A stretch of 64,000 bases of DNA. Origin: Rhizoclosmatium globosum. Taxonomy: Eukaryota; Chytridiomycota; Chytridiomycetes; Chytridiales; Chytriomycetaceae. The notes below the pieces were generated by a model that made no database searches, was not told the origin of the DNA, and saw only the letters and a list, made by a program, of their open reading frames with translations. The stretch's first letter is position 1. Every line of letters begins with the position of its first letter. Position numbers and translations under genes: made by a program. Shown here in pieces: positions 1 through 12,092 of the stretch. Location: positions 1 through 64,000 of the forward strand of contig MCGO01000180.1 in the NCBI GenBank assembly GCA_002104985.1, in the 5' to 3' direction.

Positions 1-99
1 CGAGGCGTCGGTGAATGACGCCATCATCAAGTTCCATGCGAGAAGGTTGATCACAGCGATGGCTGCGATTGCGAGGAGAAGTTGACGGCTGGAAAGCAT
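1..99 (-). CDS. 5' end of a gene leaving the window (signal-anchor protein)
   Basis: An ATG at position 99 on the minus strand opens a frame that stays open to the window edge (33 codons). It starts MLSSRQLLLAIAAIAVINLL, a short polar start followed by a strongly hydrophobic stretch, as in a signal peptide or signal anchor, so the product is probably secreted or membrane-bound. The rest lies outside the window and the family cannot be told. It reads in the same direction as the ABC transporter remnant upstream, about 100 bp away. Confidence 0.55.
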   Translation of the reverse strand, partial: MLSSRQLLLAIAAIAVINLLAWNLMMASFTDAS

Positions 100-197
100 T
101 CAGTTCAACGAAACAATGACAAGAACAATGTACAACACAATGTACAGTACTTTATGATGTCTTTTTATTCAAGATAAAATCAAATGATCGATATGCT

Positions 198-3030
198 CTA
201 CTTTTGCTTGTCACGGTTAAATGTCACAAGCAAGACGAATGCAACAATGCGGTAAGCAACGGAGACGGCAACCATCACGAGGAGGTTTCTCGTCGTTTTT
301 CCCATTTCATATCCAAAGTACCCGTTGGGAACTTCAGGGTCGTAAATGTCATTGTAGGGCTCAATCCACGCGATAAACAAAGTCTCAGACGCATATCTGT
401 TAACACCAATGTTGAACAGCCAAAGAATTCCTTGTCTTGCAGCCGCCTTCAAGGTTGGTGCGAATCCACATAGAACTCCAAAAATCATTCCGAGAGTCAC
501 AGCCATCAATGGAGCGTTTTCACGACGAATCACCATGGAAACAATCATAGCCATTCCGTAAATTCCGAAAAAGTTGAGGAACATGGCAGCATACTGGAGA
601 CCAAGGTTGATTGGAGGGTGTGCCAAAAGATAGTACACAGCAGTAAAGTGTGCTGCAGCCAAAGCAATACGGTATATGATCGACACATTCTTGCCCAAAA
701 AGTATGCGGGCTTGCTATGACCAGCAGCAGCTTCACGGTAGTAAATTGCCATTTCCTCACCAAACACCTTAACAGCAGGTGGGGCACCAACAAGAGCAAT
801 AACAATACCATTCACCATTCCAATCATGCCCAAGAAGACAGAGTTTTGGGATCCAGAAATGGCAGAGAAGGGTGCGTTCAAAATACCTTGGTACGCTTCG
901 CCTTCTGGCGCAGACATACCCATCATAACACCTGCAATGGCTCCTAGAGCAGCTTCCATCACAAATGCACCCACTAAACGAGTTTGCTGCACAATGGAAC
1001 GATTATGGGACAGAATAACTTGACGTGAAAATGAGGCACCACGCTTTGCACTAATGTCAGCCATTGCAGAAATAGCATCGAGGTCTTCTTGCTTATCAAC
1101 ATGACCAACATCAGCTTTCGCAAGAGAATTCTTGTTCTCAGAACGATTGATCCATTCTTGAACAATACTATCCACCTGTTGACGTTCAGCTGGAACTCCT
1201 GGCTCCAATTCACCACGTCCAGAAAGAATATCCATGAGAACATCGGCAGGATTCAATCTGGTATCGAAAACGAAACCAAGGGACTTGAAATAGTCTTGGA
1301 CTTGGTCAACAGGCCCAATGTAAGCGGTAAGACCACCTGGAGCAATCATGAGAACGTCGTCAAAGGCTTCAAAGATTTCGAGACGCGGTTGGTGAATGAC
1401 AGCGACAATAGTAAGGCCCAGACGAGAAATGGAGGACATGATGTTGGCAACATCCAAAGCAGCAGTAGAATCAAGACCAGAGGTTGGCTCATCCAAGAAA
1501 ATAGAGAGTGGAGCTACGTCAATCAGTTAGCCATCAGTATCAGAATCAGATAATGACGAACCAGCTGCAAGCTCGAGACCAATATTGACACGCTTTCTCT
1601 GACCTCCAGAAATACCGCGTTCCAATGTGCTTCCAATTCTCGAGTTGGAAACATGTGCGAGGCTAAAATAACGCGGTTAGAGATAATTCTCAAAAGAAAA
1701 GACCACGTACTTGAGTGCTTTCAACAACGAGTCAACGTGGTCTTCAACTTCTTGGTTCGACCAGGTTTGTGGCAAACGGACTCTGGCAGAGTACAAAATA
1801 TTCTCACGCACAGTGAGTTCAGAAATCATGACATCATCTTGAGGAACGTAACCGATAATCTTGCGGTAGGTTTGCATCTCGGCAACAACGTTGTTGATAG
1901 GGAGGGAACATCAGTACGAGAAACTTTTCCCATCAACACATTCATGAAGGTTGTCTTTCCAGCACCTGTGGAAAAAGTTAAGCAAATTGGAAGCTAGACT
2001 GGCGAAAGACATACCAGAAGGACCCATAATCGCAGTCATGCGTCCAGCTTTAATCTCACCAGAAACACCCTTCAAATCTGCTTTCCAGTTGCAAGCTTGA
2101 GAGACAAATCCTCAAACTTGTAGTTCATCCGCAAGTCGTCGTGTCCTTCCAATCCTTTCTTGAATCCAGATGTCAAAATTGAAATATTCTCAGCAACAGC
2201 GCCAGCAGCTGAACCCTTGTTGACGACCAACGCCGACTTTGAAGCAGCTGGAGACGTCGCAGGCGAAGAACTGGCTTTGCCGGCTTCTTTCTTCTTAAGG
2301 TAACGAGACGAAAAGTCCGAGTATGCTTTCTGGAGGGCATAAGGAATCAACGCAGAAGTTGGTTCATTGTTCGCCTTCAGCTCGCGCAATCGATAGTACA
2401 AGAAAACGGCAGCGAGCAATGCATCAATGATCAAAACAAGGATCAAGAACCCGTAATGCTTTCGACGGTGCTTCCAGTGGGACAGTAGCTTCCAAAGATA
2501 CATGCACGAGGAGCAGAGCTTCCAGTGAGGCAGTACGATCCAGCAGGGCTACAATAATTGAGTGTTCAGCATAAATTGATTGAAAATCAGTATCATTCAT
2601 ACCATACAAACACCTCCTTAGGCGATGGGCAATAGAATCCACCTGGGCAGGCAAATGGCTCATAGTATCCCTGAGGTACTTACAGGCCACAAATGTACCG
2701 AGTCTTGTTGCAAGACAGGACGGAGTTGGTGGACAGTAGACTGGCCAAGTCAAGGGATTAGCAACATCAAGGTATGGACAGAAGAAGCCCTTGGGGCACA
2801 TGGAGTCGAGTGTTCTTGTTGCATTAAGGGATGTGTCGGAGAGCATTGGGATACCGATCGGACTGGAGGGACAGGTAAAGCAGCCGTAACCAGGTTTAAT
2901 CCCAGCTGTCAGATTGAATGGCTGCAAATCGGCAGCAGCTGGAAGCACCCAGTCGCTACCGCTGCTGCGTGGACCGTTCAACGTGAATGGATTGTATCCT
3001 GTCGATGGGTATGGACAGAGAGCCATGAGA
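198..3030 (-). pseudogene. ABCG-type (white/PDR half-size) ABC transporter, broken by frameshifts and lacking its 5' end
   Basis: The translated pieces give a half-size ABCG transporter: a Cys-rich luminal N-terminal region, one membrane helix near 2430-2500, a nucleotide-binding domain and a C-terminal set of helices. Walker A (GPSGAGKTT, split by the intron 1966-2014), the signature ISGGQRKR and Walker B FLDEPTSGLDS are all intact. Exons read well at 198-1513, 1562-1662, 1711-1965, 2015-2548 and 2603-3030. Protein continuity breaks four times, each time by one missing base in a short homopolymer: near 1909, 2074-2076, 2460-2462 and 2675. No start with a signal peptide is visible; the frame runs into an inverted-repeat element at 3031. 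Together this suggests a decaying gene, although consensus sequencing errors could make the same pattern. Family assignment is firm; non-functionality is likely. Confidence 0.8.
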
Positions 3031-3047
3031 TACACCGCTAAACCACT
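3031..3047 (+). repeat. Left terminal inverted repeat of the 1.9-kb element
   Basis: 17 bp, exact reverse complement of 4928-4944. Confidence 0.8.
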
Positions 3048-4927
3048 ATTTCTGTGGAATACCAACAGAATGGGTGTTCTACAGGTATTCTGTCGTAAAT
3101 CTACATTGAATTCCGACAGAATTTCGTTCTGTGTTCATTCCGTAGGAACGTTCCGTAGGAATGCCAAAAGTATGTTCTTTGGGACGTTCCACAGGAAATT
3201 CCCACGGAATACCCACAGAACCACCAATATCTCCTCTAAAAGGTGCATGACCAGGGTTTGTTCCCGCCACCATTTAACTGGAAGACCAGATCCCTCCCAG
3301 ATGAACCAGATTCTCCGAATGCAAAAGTGGAAGCTTAAATACTTGTCTGCAGCTAATATTTGAAGACTATAAAATAGTTTTATGTTATTGAAGGCAGATT
3401 CAAGGTATGTTTACAAGATCCATTGACAAATGCCAAGCGCCACAAAGGACGCATGTTGCTGTTGAATGCTGCATTAATTCCCAACATCCATAACCCCTTC
3501 ACAGTCACTTTGTCACAAATTATTTTTGCATAAACTCGAAGACAATTCCCATCCATTGTCGGGTCTTTTGCAAAGGATTTATCTTCCTCTGCGCTTTTTC
3601 TCTTCAAACACACATTCAAAACCCTCTCCGAAAGTCCAACACCCTTTGCAAACAACCAGTCTCTTGTGCTTTGGACGAAGAGTTCATTGTTTCGTCTCGC
3701 ATCTATCGAATGGGCTGCTTGTGAGTAACTCCTCCGTTCCTGCTTGTTTTCATTTTAAATAACAATGTGAAGGCTCATCACCGCGGATTAACTGTCTTTG
3801 GTACAAGGTGTGGCTTTCAGTATTTGCTTTATTAATTCTCAGGAATTTAGATAGCGCTCCTCACCATTGCCCGCAATATATAATAATGTGGATCAAACCC
3901 TTTCTCTCCAAGACATGGCACGAAGAAGTAAGGTACTTCACTTCCTCACTTCTTCGATTTCTTTCCCGACTGAACTAATTTAATCCAGTTTCCAAAGGAC
4001 GGCTGCAAACTTGAGGAGTAGTCTCGAACAAGAACATTGCAGTCACAGAAGTTTTCGCATTCAAATCCGACAGTCTGACAGCGTAATGTGATATCGGTAA
4101 TACTGGCTGTGCTCATTGATCAAGTAAGTTGTCATGAGCGTTCCTAGACACATGCGACTGAATTATTCAGGCACGTACTCAACAGTTATCTTGCTCTATC
4201 CTATTCGCCCAGCTCAACGAGATGAAGTTGCAACTAATGCACCCATACGTATAGCTGCTTGTGAACCCAAAAACTTACAGGTTTGGTTGATTGTCCTCTT
4301 CTCTCATACTACTCTCATTCCGAATCTCGCAGGAGTCCCACACCGTTCGATACACTCCTGATCTATTAAAAAAGCGTTTTCATTTCTCTTTGCATCACAG
4401 CCATAGCGTGACACATTAAATTTCGTCAGCTTCTTTTTGTGGAGAAATCATTCGGCAAGAACAAATCAAAACAGTTGGTTCGTTATGTGACGCTTTACGC
4501 AGCTACTTCTGGTAAAGGTAACGTTCGCTTCTGTTTTCATACTGATAGTGGCCTCTGGGTGCGAATGGCTGCTTTAGTGAGTACTTTGCGTCTGGACAAA
4601 GGGAGAGGGATGAGTTCATTGTCTTTGTGGCTCTTTGTCTTTTTTCTCGTTCTCAAATAAACCTCAATTGTTATGCATAACTCATTATTTGTGATATGAA
4701 GGAAGGAAGAAAGGGGCGGAAGGCATGCACGGATCTCCAGCGTTCCGTGGGAATTCTGTGAGGAATCTCCATGGATTACCGACGGAATACCCACAGAATT
4801 CCTGTGGTTGGTTCCGAAAGAATTCTGTGGGTGCACATTCTGTAACAATTCCTGTGGAACATTCCAAAGAATCTCCACCGAAATTTCCCGTGGAATCCCG
4901 ATTGAAGACCTACAGATTTTCAGTGGC

Positions 4928-4944
4928 AGTGGTTTAGCGGTGTA
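4928..4944 (-). repeat. Right terminal inverted repeat of the 1.9-kb element
   Basis: 17 bp, exact reverse complement of 3031-3047. Confidence 0.8.
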
Positions 4945-5490
4945 ATGTTGTTAGGGTTGAAGATTGTTGAAGCCAATTCCCTTTTTGTGTACCCGAATTG
5001 GTTATCCTTGAATTTGTTATCCAAATTTGAACGTGCTTTTATGGCACACGCATCATTCATGTTTCATCTTTGATTCGTCCTTGTTTATTCAATATCATTC
5101 GTCTACAGTTGTTGAGTTATGTATTTAAGATAACGTTCAATTCAGCACGAACACAACCATTCCAAATAAATACGACACTAATCGCCGGCAAAATAATAAC
5201 CCTAATGGAAATTTGATTTGATTTGAAAGCACCCAAGACAGTTTTGGCTTCCAAGCCCACCAAACCCTGCCATAAACCCTCACAATTCCGTTTGCATAAT
5301 TCATTTCATTTGAAATAATGCTCCACGTGCGATAGCGCTGAAGAATCAACCGCTTAAATTTCGTAAAGTCGAAAAATCTGTATGTATCCGTTTCTCCAGT
5401 CAGAAGAGAAATCAACCTTCGTCCTGGATTTCATTTTTCCATCACCTTTTAATAATCTATTTCACAACTTTTTTTTTTGAAATGAGGCTG
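4945..5490. other. Intergenic, AT-rich
   Basis: No frame with a recognisable protein or splice pattern was seen on either strand. In particular, no N-terminal exon of the ABC transporter could be found on the far side of the inverted-repeat element. A T-run (about 5468-5478) precedes the perfect palindrome that starts at 5491. Confidence 0.5.
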
Positions 5491-5542
5491 TTGGAAGTGT
5501 TCAGCTTTGATTCGAAGCCGAATCAAAGCTGAACACTTCCAA
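5491..5542. repeat. Perfect 24-bp inverted repeat with 4-nt loop (snap-back palindrome)
   Basis: Arms 5491-5514 and 5519-5542 are exact reverse complements, separated by AAGC. The palindrome ends 13 bp before the ATG of the next gene, so it lies in its promoter or 5' UTR and could form a strong hairpin in DNA or mRNA. Confidence 0.9.
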
Positions 5543-5555
5543 CAAATTGGTCCAA

Positions 5556-7499
5556 ATGATTTTCCTCGCTCCTCTCATCGTCCTTGCTTTCAGCACATTT
5601 GCGTTTGAAACGCTGAAACCACCTGTTTTCGCGGTAGTACCTGTTTCCGTTTCAAAGATTGCAGCCGGTAAGTACGCTCTGGGATCTGTTCGTAAACTGA
5701 ACCTTACCAAAAGCGAACGTGTCTACTACTCCGCAACCTATCTCGAATCCTGGCGTGCACCCCTTTTTGTATCCTTATGACGAGTTGCTTGAATTGTTTG
5801 GAGTGTATTTGGACAGTGTCCATGACAAGGTGCCTCACAGTGATATTCAAGTTGAATACCTTTTTGGTTCAGCTTCTTCACATGGATTCGATCCAGTGGC
5901 TTTTATGGTTGACGAGGTTTTGGAGACTGAAGCTTTTGTTGCCGTGATGCTGAACTTTGACGATATTACTAACCCGGTAAGTATAATGAAACCAAAGAAA
6001 ATAAGCACAACGTTAACTTTTCGAAACAGATCGGCAACGGTGTTTCCAATTTCAAGGTGTACAACGAGTCCATGTTTGACATAAACAGTGTTCGGACATT
6101 CACCATCGAAAATGGGTACATTGGAATCTACTTTAAAGTTTCAGTACCCAGCATATGGTATTCAATTAGCATTGATCGTGGAGAACAAACCAACACAATC
6201 CACATCGATATATTGGCAGGAGCAAAGAAAAGTCCATTCGCCTCTTTTGACATTGGCTTTGGAGTTTCTCTTAATCCTGATTATGCGTTCATATCTCGAA
6301 CATTTGTTCCAGCTCCCATTTTTGTTGGCATCAGTACAGACAAAACCTTGTGGCAAAAACTCTCTCCTTCCAGTCCTTGGTTCCAAGTTTCAGGCACTCC
6401 CATCATCGACTTAATTCAACTCCCAAATCTCTCATTTATCACTGTTGGAATTGACAACACACTGTTCACCTGTCCCACACTTGAAACTTGCACACAAGTT
6501 CCTGGATCTGGCTCAGTAATCAGTATCGACGTTCTTACAGACAAGAAAACCTTCATCGGCGTTGGAATGGATTACCAGCTCTACACGCGCTCCGGAATTT
6601 CTGGGCCCTGGAGCTTGGTCGCAGAGTCTGGAAAAGTTGTTGATGTTACAGTGTTAACCAATGGTGTGATTCTTGGAACAACTTTGAAAGCAACGCTTGT
6701 TTACCGAAACACTTTAACTTCAAAGTGGATCGAAATTCCAAAATCATGCTGCGTGTCGCGTACTGCCGCGCTGTTGAATGGGGGATTTGTTGGGGTTGGA
6801 GGTGAATACGCGTTATATCGACGTGCAACACTAGAATCAGATTGGGAGTTTTTGCCAGGAACCGGAAGTGTTGTTTCTGTGGTTCAAGTTTCGGCGATGC
6901 CTGTTCCAAAACTTGTCTTGGTAGGCGTCGGTATGGATTCAACACTATGGGGAAAGTATTCTCTTGCAGGTTCTTGGAGCCTGCTTTCCAAAACAAAAGC
7001 ACTTGATTTGGTTCAAATGCCTGACGGATCATTTGTCACTGCGGGTTTGGATAATATTCTCTACCACTGCCAAACACTCACTTCGTGTACTCAAGTTGTT
7101 GGGTCTGGCGCTGTGACGAGTATTGACTTGCTGTCAGACAAGCGTACATTTGTTGGTGTTGGAATGGATGGACTCTTGTATACGAGAGTGGGTATTTATG
7201 GTGGTTGGAATGTGGTCTGGAATTCTGGCACTGTAATAGATATCACTGTGTTGAACAGTGGTGCCCTGCTTGGAACAGGACCAGATAAATACCTCTACCT
7301 CCGAGACAAGCTGACGGCTGATTGGAAAATAGTGAAAGGCTCATGTTGCGTGTCCCGCACAGCCCAGTTGCCAGATGGATCGATTCTAGGAGTTGGTGGC
7401 AACAATGCCATTTACCAGAAGAAGGATTTGCTTTACACTTCGCCATGGGTTGAGGTTCCCAACTCAAAGGCTGTCCTTTCCATTGAAACAACGAATTGA
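5556..7499 (+). CDS. Secreted protein: novel N-terminal domain fused to tectonin-like beta-propeller repeats
   Basis: Exons 5556-5667, 5714-5976 and 6030-7499 join in frame with GTAAGT donors at both introns. The product begins with a signal peptide (MIFLAPLIVLAFSTFAFE). Roughly residues 40-210 form a domain with the core FKVYNESMFD that is also present, twice, in the surface protein at 27584-29422. The remainder consists of repeated blades of the form GVGMDxxLYxR...W with conserved Gly, Asp and Trp, arranged as two similar halves (SCCVSRTA occurs in both). Such repeats match the general pattern of tectonin/tachylectin-2 type propellers, which often bind sugars, so an extracellular lectin-like role is plausible. 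The exact family was not confirmed. A perfect hairpin lies just before the start codon. Confidence 0.75.
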
Positions 7500-7556
7500 T
7501 GAGTGGTTGAGTTGTGTTTTGATGCAATAAATGTTGTTGCAAAAAGTATCATCCAA

Positions 7557-8261
7557 ATGCAACTCCCCATCCTCACTTTACTCTTCGCGAGTTTCGCCGT
7601 CTTCGTCTCAGCTGCAAATCATGTATTGTTGCGAATCATTTGAGTATATAGTACTTAACTTTCTCTTCAGTTCCAGGTCCTTCACGCCGTTGGTGACAGT
7701 CCATTCACTGTCCGCGGCCTCATCACACAACTTGAGAAGAAGACCGGATCTACCGGAGCCCGCTACGAAAACTATGAAGGCCTTGATCTCTCTCCCATCA
7801 CATCGGCTCCCGCAGACGAATCAACACTCTACCACATTAAAATCGTCCAGGGTCAGTTGGAACTGAGCTCGAGCATCAGACTCTGTCATCTTCAAAAGGC
7901 TCAGCTTGTCGATATGATTACTGTACATGTGGACCAAACGGGAGTTCCGTTCCATGTGGATTATGCTGTTGAGTCGAAGGATGGTTCATGTGGAAACATC
8001 AAGAAGGTTGCTGTCGCTGCAAAGAACGGATTTAAGACAAAAGCTGTGTTTGGGAAGACGCATGATGGAGCAAGGTTTGTACGTTAATGTGTGTTTTGAC
8101 GGATATTGACTTGAAGTTTCAGACCACGCCTCGACCAAATGACTGCAGAAACTGTGACTGGAAAGACAGAGGAGAAGAGTTTCTTGCAAAAGTACTGGTA
8201 CTATATCCTTCCAATCGTCGTCATTCTGGCTCTGACAGGAGGAGAAGAACCAAAGAAGTAG
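7557..8261 (+). CDS. EMC10: ER membrane protein complex subunit 10 (EMC10-like)
   Basis: Exons 7557-7622, 7671-8074 and 8123-8261 give 202 residues. There is a cleavable signal peptide (MQLPILTLLFASFAVFVSAA), a luminal beta-rich domain with a Cys pair (RLCHL and DGSCGN), and one C-terminal helix (YWYYILPIVVILALTGG) followed by a short charged tail. This layout and the luminal motifs fit EMC10, a subunit of the ER insertase that helps place transmembrane segments. Introns are 48 nt each. The assignment rests on motif recall, not on an alignment. Confidence 0.72.
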
Positions 8262-8359
8262 AGAGTACCAATAAACGATGTATCCTGGGTTTCTGGTCGC
8301 ATAATTTAACATTCACAAGCTTATCGAGCTAGCTTGTTCAGCAATAATTTATTGTTTTA

Positions 8360-10100
8360 TTAGTTAATAACGATCTTCCTTGTCACCACATACACTCCGC
8401 AGAGTCCCATCAAGATTGTGAAAGGAAGTAGACCCAAAAATGCAATGTGAAACGCGCCCATGAATTGCTGTACGAGCTCTGCTTGCGCTGCTCCCGAATT
8501 CTGAACAACCTTATTTGTCTTCAAGAGTTCCAGAAAATCAAGAACTTGAGTAGGGTCTACGATAGTTCCATTCTTCTTGAGAGTCTCCATCGCTTGAACC
8601 AAGATTGCATTGTTGGAAATGTTCTTTTCAACCAAATTGTTGAAAAGCGTTCCAAGAATCGCCACACCGAGAGAACCTCCCAAATATTGGCATGTTTGTG
8701 AAACTGATGTCACCACTGGAATCATGGGGCGTTCGACGGCAGACTGAACCGTAAGAACCATCATAAGCATCAAGCTTCCGACACCGACACCGTAAATAAA
8801 TAGGAAAGCCATTCGCATAAGAGTTGGAGAATTTGTGTCGAGGATGGAGATGAGGGCAATTCCCACTGTCATCAAAACGGGACCAATAATAAACCAGTAT
8901 TTGTATTTCCCTGCAGAGCTCATGTTAGCAATAACTTTCAGCCATCATAGATGCTTACCAGTCTTGGTCAACAACTGAGCACCAGAGAACTCGGAGAGGA
9001 CAAGTCCAAGAATCAATGGCGATGTCTTCAACCCAGCCTGCATTGCTGAATCTCCATTCACAACTTGGAAAAACAACGCAATAAAATACATGCTTGCGAA
9101 AAAGCAAGCCCCCATACAAGCCGAAATCAAGATCAATGCAGTAACGGTCAGATTTCGGAACATACTCAAAGGAACCAAAGGCTCTGTAGCAATACGTTCC
9201 TCGATATAACCAAAAATACCGAATGCAACAAACGCAATAGCGAACATGACTATAACTGGCACAGAGTTCCATGCGAAAATTGAACCACCCAATTGAAGTG
9301 GAGTCAAGAGAGTCATTGAGGCAACGAAGAATGTAATTGTGCCCCAGACATCAATTCGCTTCATCTTTTCAGAAATGTTTCCCTGAACTGGTGGGAACTT
9401 AAGGAACACAAGAACAATCGTCATCGTCACCAAACCAAATGGAATATTGAGGAAGAAACACCAACGCCATGTGGCAAGATCAGAGAATGTACCACCCATG
9501 AGTGGACCAACGACTGAACTGAATCCATATAACACTGAGATAATCGAGAGGTACTTTCCACGGTCTTGAGGAACAACGAGGTCAGACACAATAACGACAA
9601 CCATCGAAATAAGTCCTCCTCCTCCAACACCCGCAACTGCACGACCGATAATAAGGATTTCCATTGTTGGTGCAACACCACAAATGAGGGAGCCTAACTC
9701 AAACGCAATAAGGGCAAACAGGAATACCCACTTGCGACCAAAGATTTCGGCAAACTTTCCGTATAGTGTTCCAAACGAGCATGCAGTTAGAAGGTATGCG
9801 GATCTGTTGTTGTATCAGCAATGCTGTTCGTTCAAGCTGGCTAACAACTTACCCAGTCCAAGGGACCAGCTCTTGTCGGCCCAAATCACTTGTAATCGCT
9901 TTGAGAGCAGTACTGACGATGGTGAGATCCAGGGCTGCCATAAAGATAGCAAGGGCAAGCCCGATGTAGACAATCAGGAACTGGGTCTTTGACAAAACAA
10001 CCAAGGGCTCATTAGATTCCTTTTGGGTGTCTTCGACGACGGGATTGTGCTTCAGATCAGTGAGAATGTACTCAGGGGCTGGGACTTCTGGATCAGACAT
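8360..10100 (-). CDS. Major facilitator superfamily drug:H+ antiporter, DHA2 (14-helix) type
   Basis: Exons 9853-10100, 8959-9803 and 8911-boundary exon 8360-8910 give 547 residues; the introns are 48-49 nt. A hydrophilic N-terminal tail of about 45 residues leads into helix 1. Family marks are VSTALKAITSDLG after helix 1, the GRAVAGVGGGG segment, the antiporter motif GPLMGG followed by WRWCFFLNIPFG, and 14 likely helices. These features place it in the DHA2 exporters of the plasma or vacuolar membrane, which expel drugs, amino acids or siderophores with proton exchange. The substrate cannot be inferred. The start at MSDPEVPAP was chosen over an upstream non-ATG extension. Confidence 0.9.
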
Positions 10101-10231
10101 GGCGGGAAAGAAAACAAAAGGAAATGCAACTTGAGTTCCGATTCTTCCGACGGCACACATGAAACAAGGCTTGAAAATGGTTTATGGATAAAGAATGGAA
10201 TCATAAAATCATATGATAACCAAGTGTATTA

Positions 10232-12092
10232 CTACCACTTTGGTTTCTTGGCAGTGAATCTATCCAACGCAGAGTATTCCTTCTCGCCATTACCAGCACC
10301 ACCTCTCTTTCGTTTCCCTTCTTTCTCCTTTGCATCCCGCTCCTTTTGTCTATCCTCCAACGCTTTGACACGCAAAGGATCAACAATATTCGTTTGCTTC
10401 CTCAAAAACTTGTTATGAGCGCTAGACTTTCCTCTCGCCTTCTTCTTGGGCACAAACTTCTCGCCCAGGTTATTTGCCTCAAACGCTAACCGCTTCTCCT
10501 CCATCACAGTCTCTGTGCCTGCTCGGTCGACACTTCCAATGAAATCTGGGTTGAGTGAGATCATTTCGGGTTGGATTTTGTCGAGGAGAGACATGACTTC
10601 ACGTCTCTTTGCTTGGGTGGCAGTTTGGTATGGATTGGCTTCGAAGGCGTCGTAGTTGGGTTCTCCGGATCCTGGAACGATCATTGAGGTTATGCCTTCG
10701 TTATGGCCGACTCCGAGGACATCATCGTAAGGACAGAATTTGAGTGAGTTCACTGCGGATCCAGGGAGAAGGTGCGTGAGGTATGGGGATTTCTGTTTCT
10801 CTTTGAAAGCATCCTTCCAGACCTAATACAGGTTTAGTTTTGTTTCAGGTGTGATGGGATTTATGATTGTTACGCACAGCAACGTTTGGTCCGAAGCCGA
10901 CCGCCAACATTCCGAGCTGACTGATGGATAGCTCTGAAGCTGGAGTATGCGTATAATATTCATGAACAGGTTTGTAAGATCGAATATCCCAGACTTTCAG
11001 TCGTCCATCTAAACCACTGGTGGCCATATAATAACCACCACGGTCGACGGCGAGAGCTTTCACAGGGCCCTTATGACAGAACATTTTCACGAGTGGTTCA
11101 TTCATATTCGGACTCCATAACGATACGACACCATTTGAGTGACCAAGGTTGATGATGGCGTTGTAAGGATTTTGTGTCATTGCGTTACAGTCTCCAAATC
11201 GAGTTCTGTGCTGGGCAACAAGAGAACCAGTGGATGTGTCTTGCCATGTCAATTGACCGTTTTTACTCTAGTATACCAAAGTTAGAGCCTTGTTCGGCAG
11301 ATTGATGGCACTCACTATTCCACAAAGCAAGAAATGGTATGGCAAGAATTCCAGCCGATTAATTTCCACAAACTTCCTCATACAGTGAATTTCCATTCCC
11401 GTGCGATCGTAGATGTAGGTGTATTGCTTTTGGGCAACGGCAAACATTGTTTGGTCATGAAGCCACCTTGAAATTAGACATTAAGAGATAATTTGCTAAA
11501 TATAATGATGTGAACTCACTTGACATCGCGTACTGTCTCCTTCAAGTGAAGTTCACATCCCAATGCCTTGCTTTTCCAGTCGAACGTCGCAATGTGTCCC
11601 TTACGCCCTCCAATCAACAAGTTTCTTCCGTTTCGAGTATAATCTACAGCATAAGGTCCGAATTCTTTCAGTTTGAGGTCAAATCCCTTGGCTTCCGTGT
11701 TGATGTCGACATTCTCACGAATAACTTTCTGTGAGAACTTGTAGGTGCGTTCCATTCCTTCAGCTTCAATGTAACCGGCATCCTGAGTGAGCAGCACTTC
11801 GGACTGGGCAGCGCGAGTTGCAACTTCCGAGTACTTCTTTTCCTGTCGTTTGTACTGACCGCGGGCCTTCTTATCTTGCAGATTCTAGTGATCGACGTGT
11901 TAGCCATGCTCTGAGTGCAAGAGACAGTCCCACCTTAGCGCTGTAAGGGTTCTCATCGTCGCCTCCCGTTGCCTCAACACGATTGTATTTGACAGTTTTG
12001 AGCTTGTCGGCAACCTTCTTCTGCTCAATGTGAAGTTCGACTGCTTTCTGGGCCGCGGCGGCTTTCTTTCGTTTGTCGTCGTCGCCTGCCAT
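10232..12092 (-). CDS. UTP7: U3 snoRNP / SSU processome WD40 protein Utp7 (WDR46)
   Basis: Five exons (11934-12092, 11520-11884, 11316-11466, 10878-11267, 10232-10822) join in frame into 551 residues. A basic N-terminal coiled region is followed by WD-type blades (GGRKGHIATFDWKSK, SGLDGRLKVWDIRSYKP) and the conserved C-terminal block with NSLKFCPYDDVLGVGH and GSGEPNYDAFEANPYQ, typical of Utp7/BING4. The lysine-rich tail suits nucleolar targeting. Utp7 takes part in 18S rRNA processing in the small-subunit processome. The first in-frame ATG is at 12092; the codon farther upstream is TTG. It is divergent from RTR1 with about 290 bp between the starts. Confidence 0.92.

Larger units (their letters stand above)
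3031..4944. mobile_element. Non-coding DNA transposon-like element with 17-bp perfect terminal inverted repeats
   Basis: The sequence TACACCGCTAAACCACT at 3031-3047 recurs as its exact reverse complement at 4928-4944. With TA read as the target duplication, the inverted repeat proper starts CACCGCTAAACC. Just inside each end is a patch of short degenerate motifs built from GGAATTCC and TTCCGTGGGAA; the 15-mer GGAATACCCACAGAA occurs at both 3206-3220 and 4784-4798. No credible coding gene lies inside, so this would be a non-autonomous element of about 1.9 kb. It sits exactly where the ABC transporter reading frame is lost. TA flanks would suit a Tc1/mariner-like origin, which is inference. Confidence 0.7.

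Noticed and set aside
1866..1912. A 47-nt intron GTTTCTC...CCGAG after Walker A in the ABC transporter
   Set aside because: It has a poor donor and would delete residues normally present between Walker A and the Q loop; a missing G at about 1909 fits better.
2640..2690. A GTAAGT...CCCAG intron of 41 nt in the ABC transporter at the fourth frameshift
   Set aside because: It would remove the conserved Cys-rich stretch PQGYYEPFACPGG; a missing base in the C run explains the sequence better. Kept only as an alternative.
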